Shown here one piece after another: positions 15,993 through 21,429 of a stretch of DNA of 21,429 bases. Numbering within the stretch: the first letter of the stretch is position 1; each line of letters begins with the position of its first letter. Below the pieces are notes generated by a model. The model made no database searches and was not told the origin of the DNA. It saw only the letters and a program-made list of their open reading frames with translations. Source of the stretch: Planctomycetaceae bacterium UBA6163 (GTDB lineage: Bacteria > Planctomycetota > Planctomycetia > Pirellulales > Pirellulaceae); contig DIUH01000258.1 of NCBI GenBank assembly GCA_002428205.1, positions 24,246 through 45,674 of the forward strand, read 5' to 3'. The translations under genes were made by a program, and so were the position numbers.

Positions 15993-17235
15993 AGCGAGCA
16001 GCCCTCCGACGAACGTTAGCTTCGACGACAAAGTAATCGATCAATGGGGCAAACACGTTGCCGAACAGAATCGCCAGCATGATCCCTTCGGGATAGGCGG
16101 GGTTTACGACGCGGATCAAAATCGTCATGAAGCCGATCATGAAGCCATAAATCCACTTGCCGGTCTCCGTCATCGACGCACTGACCGGGTCGGTCGCCAT
16201 GAAGACCAATCCGAAAGCAAGCCCACCGATGCAAAGGTGCCAGTGGAATGGTACAGAAAACATCGCATTGGTGCCGAAATCTAAGGCGTTCATCGCTGTC
16301 GCGGTCGCAATAACACCGAGAACCACTCCCGCCATGATCTTCCAAGAACCGATACCACAGGCGATCAAGATTCCCGCTCCGACCAGGCACAACAACGCAC
16401 TGGTCTCGCCGACACAACCTTGAATCGTCCCCAGAAAGGCACTCATCAATGTGATCGGCTCAGCACCCCAAGAGTATTGAACCGCCGACAACGACTCGAC
16501 CGCGTTGCCCTTGGCGACCGCCATCTGGCCCAGTGCTGTGGCACCACTAAACCCGTCGACTGCCGTCCAAACCTTATCGCCCGAAATCTGGCCAGCGTGG
16601 GCGAAGTACAGGAACGCCCGAGCCGTTAACGCAACGTTTAAAAAGTTCCGGCCCGTACCACCGAACACTTCTTTGGCGACAATCACACCGAATGCGATCC
16701 CCACCGCAACCTGCCATAGCGGAATGCTGGCCGGAAGCGTCAATGGGAACAACAAACCGGTGACCAAAAATCCTTCGTTGATCTCGTGCCCTCTGAGCAC
16801 ACTGAAGACCAATTCGATGTGACCGCCGACAAACATACAAACGGCATACATCGGTATGAAGAAGATCGCACCATAGACGAAGTTGTCCAGGAAGTTCGAC
16901 GGGTCGTGCCCGAAACCGAGCGCCGTGTGAACCGTGTGGTGCCAATCGAACTCATACGGCACTTCCGCCGCTTCCATCTTGGTGATGGCTTGGTTCGCTT
17001 GATAACCAACGTTCCACATGCCGAACAACGTGACCGGAATCAAAGAGAGCACAACCATGCTCATCATTCGTTTCAAGTCGATGCTGTCCCGAACGTGGGT
17101 AACTTTTTTCGCGGTCTCGCCCGGCGTGTACAGAAACGTATCGAGCGCTTCGTAAACCGGGTAAGCCTTCTCGAGCACTCCGCCCTTAGCAAAATAAGGA
17201 TGGACTCGATCCAATGCGTCACGCAATGCTTGCAT
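15979..17235 (-). CDS. nqrB: Na+-translocating NADH:quinone reductase subunit B
   Basis: 418 residues (Vibrio 412), a polytopic membrane subunit with about ten helices that forms the core of the Na+ channel and holds riboflavin and covalent FMN. DGFSGATALGQ (227-237) is the FMN attachment site, with Thr233 the modified residue. GGTGRNFLNVALTARAF (192-208) and the C-terminal NPAYPEGIMLAILFGN region are typical. The N-terminus MQALRDALDRVHPYF matches the family's cytoplasmic start. It begins eight bases after the nqrA stop. Confidence 0.97.
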   Translation of the reverse strand: MQALRDALDRVHPYFAKGGVLEKAYPVYEALDTFLYTPGETAKKVTHVRDSIDLKRMMSMVVLSLIPVTLFGMWNVGYQANQAITKMEAAEVPYEFDWHHTVHTALGFGHDPSNFLDNFVYGAIFFIPMYAVCMFVGGHIELVFSVLRGHEINEGFLVTGLLFPLTLPASIPLWQVAVGIAFGVIVAKEVFGGTGRNFLNVALTARAFLYFAHAGQISGDKVWTAVDGFSGATALGQMAVAKGNAVESLSAVQYSWGAEPITLMSAFLGTIQGCVGETSALLCLVGAGILIACGIGSWKIMAGVVLGVIATATAMNALDFGTNAMFSVPFHWHLCIGGLAFGLVFMATDPVSASMTETGKWIYGFMIGFMTILIRVVNPAYPEGIMLAILFGNVFAPLIDYFVVEANVRRRAARYVTT

Positions 17236-17243
17236 TTTCCCTA

Positions 17244-18578
17244 TCAGCCTTCACGTTGAATCGTTGTCAAGTTGTCACGCAGCAGCGTGCCATATTCATA
17301 TTTTCCGGGACAGACAAACGTGCATAACGCAACGTCTTCTTCCTCCAGCTCCAAAGCGCCCAAGCGCTGTGCCTGTTCACTGTCGCGAACGATCAACGAT
17401 CGCAACAATTGGGTCGGCAGAATGTCCATCGGCACGACTTTTTCGTACGTCCCAAGCGGAACCATCGCCCGTTCGCTGCCGCCAGTCGATGTAGTAAAAG
17501 CGAACTTCTGGCCCTTCAGGATCGCTGAAGCAAACGCCTTGGTCACCGAATACTTGTCAAACCCTGGCTTCTGCCATCCCAAGAACTCGCGATAATTCCC
17601 TTCCTGCAACACCGAAATCTGCAGGTGATAACGGCCCAAGTAAGGCTGAACACGCCCGCACAGCACCGAACCACTGATCACGCGGCACTGCACGTCCTCA
17701 GGCAAATCGCCCACAACCAACTGGTCGATCGCCGCGCCAATTCGCGTTTCAACCAAGCGTGGATTGCGCACGACCGGGCCGGCCAATGAAACGACCCGGC
17801 TGACATCCAACTTGCCGGTCAAGAACAAGGTGCCAATCGCTGCGACGTCTTGATAATTCACATACCAAACGGTTTTGCCTGGCCCGACCGGATCAAGGAA
17901 GTGGATATGAGTTCCAACCAAACCGGCCGGGTGGGGCCCCTCGAAGGTCTCTACTTGCACCTGGGCCGATGGGGTTGCGGGTATGCTACCCTGCGGAGCT
18001 CGGCAGACAAACACCTTGCCTTGCGTCAGCTTGGCTAGAACCTTTAATCCGACGCTGAACTGCTCGCCTCGTCCAGCCAGAACGACAGTCGGGTCCGCAG
18101 CCAACGGATTTGTGTCAATCGCAGTAACAAAGATCGAATGCGGAGTGCTGGAGATCGCCGGAATCTGGCCAAACGGCCGAGTCCGCAACGAAGTCCACAA
18201 GCCGCTGACAACCAACTGAGCAACAACCGAGTCGCGGTCCATCGACTCGACCGGTTGGCTGGTCACGCCCGGAAAAGCGACAGCCTGGTCGCCTTGGACA
18301 TCAACCACCAGCGACTCGAACTTTCGCTTGGCACCACGATTGATCGACGAGACCGTTCCCGCAGCAGGCGAAGTAAACAGCACGCCAGGGTTTTTCTTGT
18401 CTTCCATCAAGGGTTGACCCAACATCACCGAATCGCCTTCGGCAACCAGCATTGTCGGCTTCATCCCGATGTAATCGTCACCGCAGATCGCTACACGCGT
18501 AACCGCCGGACCAGCCTCGATCCGTTGTTCGGGCTCTCCCGAAATGGGCAAATCTAGCCCGCGTTTGATAACCGTCAT
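17244..18578 (-). CDS. nqrA: Na+-translocating NADH:quinone reductase subunit A
   Basis: 444 residues from ATG 18578 (MTVIKRGLDLPISG), close to the usual ~446. A frame from TTG 18590 adds four residues and is not preferred. A soluble, membrane-associated subunit involved in quinone interaction. Typical segments are GPAVTRVAICGDDYIGMKP near the N-terminus, VEGDSV-like AEGDSVMLGQPL, and the C-terminal LCTFVCPGKYEYG. First gene of a six-gene operon in the standard A-B-C-D-E-F order, so its promoter drives the whole complex. No clear -35/-10 was identified; an 11-base palindrome TTGATGATCAA lies at 18623-18633, 45 bases upstream of the start. Confidence 0.97.
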   Translation of the reverse strand: MTVIKRGLDLPISGEPEQRIEAGPAVTRVAICGDDYIGMKPTMLVAEGDSVMLGQPLMEDKKNPGVLFTSPAAGTVSSINRGAKRKFESLVVDVQGDQAVAFPGVTSQPVESMDRDSVVAQLVVSGLWTSLRTRPFGQIPAISSTPHSIFVTAIDTNPLAADPTVVLAGRGEQFSVGLKVLAKLTQGKVFVCRAPQGSIPATPSAQVQVETFEGPHPAGLVGTHIHFLDPVGPGKTVWYVNYQDVAAIGTLFLTGKLDVSRVVSLAGPVVRNPRLVETRIGAAIDQLVVGDLPEDVQCRVISGSVLCGRVQPYLGRYHLQISVLQEGNYREFLGWQKPGFDKYSVTKAFASAILKGQKFAFTTSTGGSERAMVPLGTYEKVVPMDILPTQLLRSLIVRDSEQAQRLGALELEEEDVALCTFVCPGKYEYGTLLRDNLTTIQREG

Positions 18579-18881
18579 AGGTAAACGCAAAAAAGGTTTG
18601 TGATCAGATCGTATGTAAAAGTTTGATGATCAAGCATTCGGAGGAACGCTGACACCCGAATCGCCTGCCCGCGACCACCGCTGCAGGTTGTCCAGACAAT
18701 TGAACTTCAATGCAAGGCCGGTTTTCCAAAAGCGTCGATTGCCGGAACACACCTTTTGACTCGCAACCAACTTGACAAAATCGAAACCCAACGTCGATCC
18801 TAATGGGACCGCCGTATCGGAACCGGCGATAACCACCCAGCGACGCATGAACGCCTGTCAAGCGAAACGAACCAAACGCTC

Positions 18882-18907
18882 GACTTTGTGATTTTTTTCA
18901 CAAAGTC
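18882..18907. promoter_or_regulatory. Perfect 10-bp inverted repeat with T6 loop
   Basis: GACTTTGTGA and TCACAAAGTC are exact inverted copies around six T residues. No gene ends nearby in either direction, so it is more likely a protein-binding palindrome or a leader hairpin than a terminator. It lies about 305 bases upstream of nqrA and 390 of typA. Confidence 0.4.
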
Positions 18908-19144
18908 AATCGTGCCAAAAGCCGCGACGACGATGCGTGGCGGCAATTCAGACCGGAGATTCCTTTTGGTCCCCTATCATGCCAGGATCGATGCCGGTTG
19001 ACAACGGCAAAGGCGAGGCATCCGAAACGAGTCTTAGCAAGTTTTTGCGTAAGTGCATTAATCCGCCTTTCGTCGCCAATAGCACAAAATAGATTCACGC
19101 TAGGTTGTGACCGGATCGACAACAATGCGTTGACATTGACCGCG

Positions 19145-19203
19145 ATGCCAACGTCAGATCATCTTGTTGGCATTGCTAGGGTGCGTGGTATGATTTGACG
19201 CAC
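19145..19203 (+). promoter_or_regulatory. Putative typA promoter with overlapping inverted repeats
   Basis: TTGGCA (19167-19172), a 16-base spacer and TATGAT (19189-19194) form a good sigma-70-type promoter, with transcription expected near 19201 and a ~100-base leader. An 8-bp inverted repeat ATGCCAAC (19145-19152)/GTTGGCAT (19166-19173) covers the -35 box. A second, GTGCGT (19181-19186)/ACGCAC (19198-19203), frames the -10 box. Both suggest operator sites. Confidence 0.45.
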
Positions 19204-19299
19204 CAGTACGCCGCCAGGTTGCTTAGTCGCCAGACCACCAAACTGCTTCCTTCCTACGGCCCATTTTTTTCAAAAATCTCTGTTTGAAGCGAACGAAAC

Positions 19300-21114
19300 T
19301 TGCGCCGCGAAGATATCCGTAACGTCGTCATTATCGCCCACGTCGACCATGGCAAGACAACCTTAGTCGATTGCCTGCTGCGTCAAAGCGGCCAATACCG
19401 TGACACCGAACTGCGCGGGGAGCGCATTTTAGACAGCAACGATTTGGAGCGCGAACGCGGGATTACGATCCTGGCGAAGAATATCGCGATCCACTATCGC
19501 GGCGTCAAAATCAACCTGATCGACACGCCAGGCCACGCCGACTTTGGCGGTGAAGTTGAACGCGTCGTCAGTATGGCTGATGGCGCCTTGGTATTGGTCG
19601 ATGCAGCCGAAGGGCCGATGCCCCAAACCCGCTTTGTGCTAGAAAAGGCACTCGAATCAGGCGCCAAGCCGATCGTAGTTGTCAATAAAGTCGACCGCCC
19701 CGACGGCCGCCCTCGCGAAGCGCTCGACGAAGCGTTGGAACTGTTGGCTGAACTCGGTGGCGAACATCTTTTGGATGACGTCTCATTTGTGTTCACTTCC
19801 GCCAAGGAAGGTTACGCAACGGTCGATCCGCTGAAGCCGACTGACAGCATGAAGACGCTGCTCGACTTGCTGGTCGATTCGCTGCCCGGCCCTGAAGTCG
19901 ACCAAGACGCACCGCTGCAGATGATGGTCACGACGCTCGACTGGTCCGAATACGTCGGTCGAATCGCGGTCGGTCGCATCGCCGCTGGCCAGATCCGTGC
20001 AGGCCAGATGATCGATCTGCATGGGCACGAAGGGTCACGCAAGGTCAAAATTGCCGGGCTTTACGTCTTCGACAAACTCGGCCGCGTCGCCACCGATGTG
20101 GCCCACGCGGGCGATTTGGTCGCGATTGAAGGTTTGGAAGATGTCGAAATCGGCGACACGATTTGCGCCGTCGATTCGGGCGTTGCGATGACTCGATTGG
20201 CCGTCGACGAACCGACCTTGGAAATGGTGTTCAGCGTAAACACTTCGCCACTTGTCGGCCGCGAAGGCAAGTATGTGACCACTCGCCAATTGAAGGGCCG
20301 TCTTGAAAAGGAACTCGAACGAAACGTAGCGCTGCGGGTCGAACCGGTCGCTGGGACCGAAGCTTACGCGGTTCGCGGACGCGGCGTGTTGCACTTGGCG
20401 ATTTTGATCGAAACGATGCGACGCGAAGGCTATGAATTGAGCGTCGGAAAACCTCGCGTCGTCTTCAAAGAGATCAACGGCAGAACCCACGAACCATTCG
20501 AAACTCTGTCTGTCGAAGTGCCGACCGACAACATGGGCCCCGTTATGGAATTGGTCGGCAATCGACGCGGTCAATTAGAAGAAATGAATCAGCGTGGCGA
20601 ATACAGCCTGCTGAGATTCTTGATTCCAGCCCGAGGGCTGATCGGATTGCGAACGCGTTTACTTAACGCCACTCGTGGAACCGCGATCATCAATCACCGC
20701 TTTGAGAGCTATCGCGAACTCGAAGGCGACGTGCCACGCCGAGCGAACGGTGTTTATGTTTCGATGGTTTCTGGTAAAGCGATGCCGTTCGCACTGTTCG
20801 CATTGCAAGACCGCGCCGACCTTTTCGTTGGCCCTGGCGAAACGATTTACGAAGGAATGATCGTCGGCGAAAACGTTCGCGATAATGACTTAGCGGTCAA
20901 TCCTTGTCGTGAAAAGAAATTGACCAACATGCGGGCGTCAGGCAGCGACGAGAACGTGATTCTCAAGCCGCCACGCGAACTGTCGCTCGAAGCCGCTTTG
21001 GAATACATCGAAGACGATGAGTTGGTCGAAATCACTCCGCAAAGCATTCGCCTGCGAAAGGCACTGCTGACCGAAGCCGATCGCCGCCGCCAAGGTCGCA
21101 GCAGCGGCAACTAG
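19300..21114 (+). CDS. typA: Ribosome-associated GTPase TypA/BipA
   Basis: 604 residues, the family length. The start is TTG 19300: an in-frame stop lies 15 bases upstream, no ATG fits, and MRREDIRNVVIIAHVDHGKTT matches the family start. The GTPase domain has G1 AHVDHGKT (13-20), RGITI (53-57), DTPGH (75-79), NKVD (129-132) and TSAK (166-169). EF-G-like domains follow, with the TypA-specific C-terminus LTNMRASGSDENVIL. It binds the ribosome and aids growth under stress, low temperature and ribosome assembly in other bacteria. The rare TTG start and weak ribosome site suggest modest translation. Convergent with the sulfatase gene, 21 bases away. Confidence 0.97.
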   Translation: MRREDIRNVVIIAHVDHGKTTLVDCLLRQSGQYRDTELRGERILDSNDLERERGITILAKNIAIHYRGVKINLIDTPGHADFGGEVERVVSMADGALVLVDAAEGPMPQTRFVLEKALESGAKPIVVVNKVDRPDGRPREALDEALELLAELGGEHLLDDVSFVFTSAKEGYATVDPLKPTDSMKTLLDLLVDSLPGPEVDQDAPLQMMVTTLDWSEYVGRIAVGRIAAGQIRAGQMIDLHGHEGSRKVKIAGLYVFDKLGRVATDVAHAGDLVAIEGLEDVEIGDTICAVDSGVAMTRLAVDEPTLEMVFSVNTSPLVGREGKYVTTRQLKGRLEKELERNVALRVEPVAGTEAYAVRGRGVLHLAILIETMRREGYELSVGKPRVVFKEINGRTHEPFETLSVEVPTDNMGPVMELVGNRRGQLEEMNQRGEYSLLRFLIPARGLIGLRTRLLNATRGTAIINHRFESYRELEGDVPRRANGVYVSMVSGKAMPFALFALQDRADLFVGPGETIYEGMIVGENVRDNDLAVNPCREKKLTNMRASGSDENVILKPPRELSLEAALEYIEDDELVEITPQSIRLRKALLTEADRRRQGRSSGN

Positions 21115-21135
21115 ACTGGCTAATCGGCCGTCTGC

Positions 21136-21429
21136 TTAGTAATCGCCGCCGCGAACGCTACGCAGCACCGATTCCTGCCAAGATCGCAGATCGTTTGACA
21201 AACGTTCTGCGACTTCGGGCAATTCGGTGGCCAGATTGTCCTTCTCGCCCTGATCCGCTGGCAAATCGAACAGTTCGACCTTTTCCTTGCCGTCCTTTTG
21301 GTCGTGAATCACCAACTTGTAGCGATTGTCAACAATCGCTCGCGCCCCGCGAAAGTCTTCTGCGGTGACTTCCGGGTGGTGCCAATTCGTAAAGTTGCGA
21401 GTTGCGACCGAACCCATCAACTTCACCAG
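21136..21429 (-). CDS. Sulfatase, C-terminal end (partial)
   Basis: 97 residues of an open frame that continues past the right edge, so the start and the catalytic Cys/Ser motif are not visible. The piece reads like the C-terminal subdomain of formylglycine-dependent sulfatases: AIVDNRYKLVIHD (a strand reporting the substrate-side sheet), then VELFDLPADQGEKDNLA (the typical LYDL..DP.E..NLA pattern) and a final helix. Such enzymes remove sulfate from sulfated polysaccharides and are numerous in Rhodopirellula. The substrate cannot be told from this end. Confidence 0.85.
   Translation of the reverse strand: MVKLMGSVATRNFTNWHHPEVTAEDFRGARAIVDNRYKLVIHDQKDGKEKVELFDLPADQGEKDNLATELPEVAERLSNDLRSWQESVLRSVRGGDY

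Larger units (their letters stand above)
18579..19299. other. Divergent intergenic region between nqrA and typA
   Basis: About 720 bases hold the regulatory sequences of both genes. Seen here: palindrome TTGATGATCAA at 18623-18633 near nqrA, a 10-bp perfect hairpin at 18882-18907, and a promoter with inverted repeats at 19145-19203 before typA. Minus-strand frames of 72-85 codons (18604-18861 and 18630-18848) and 18898-19125 have no family signal and were not called. Confidence 0.5.

Noticed and set aside
18604..18861. Overlapping minus-strand frames of 85 and 72 codons upstream of nqrA
   Set aside because: Two frames compete for the same DNA, neither has a recognisable domain, and they lie in the expected nqr leader/promoter region.

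Overview
The window looks like chromosomal DNA of a planctomycete close to Rhodopirellula (Pirellulaceae). The grounds are moderate GC content, mostly weak Shine-Dalgarno sites, a Tat-exported Gfo/Idh/MocA oxidoreductase, a sulfatase, multi-PAS hybrid histidine kinases, a secreted Gly/Ser-repeat protein and a complete nqrABCDEF operon. This placement is inferred from gene content and style, not from a database match.

Layout. 1-325 (-): start of a secreted Gly/Ser-repeat protein that runs off the left edge. 758-1177 (-): small cysteine-rich, zinc-ribbon-like protein. 1600-5928 (-): very large membrane hybrid histidine kinase with seven PAS domains, followed by an intrinsic terminator. After an ~870-bp gap, 6801-7187 (+) is a single-domain response regulator overlapping by ATGA a second hybrid kinase (7184-9283, +). 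Its N-terminus carries an ethylene-receptor-type copper/ethylene-binding domain with every classical ligand-binding residue in register. A structured element with inverted-repeat ends (9295-9465) separates this kinase from a convergent Tat-exported oxidoreductase (9497-10897, -). serS (11185-12471, +) converges on the nqr operon (nqrA to nqrF, 18578 down to 12575, -), with a perfect 12-bp hairpin terminator between them. typA/bipA (19300-21114, +) is divergent from nqrA across ~720 bp that hold a promoter with inverted repeats. The right edge holds the C-terminal end of a sulfatase (21136-21429, -).

How the genes work together. nqrA-F encode all six subunits of the Na+-translocating NADH:quinone reductase, the respiratory entry point that builds a sodium gradient. 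The two hybrid kinases share very similar HisKA-HATPase-receiver modules and, with the stand-alone receiver, look like a duplicated local signalling cluster, one member of which may sense ethylene or a similar ligand through Cu(I). serS and typA are translation housekeeping genes. The oxidoreductase and sulfatase are typical of planctomycete carbohydrate and polysaccharide metabolism.

The main point of interest is the ethylene-receptor-like kinase and its coupled response regulator. I saw no CRISPR array, rRNA, tRNA, prophage or intact insertion sequence.
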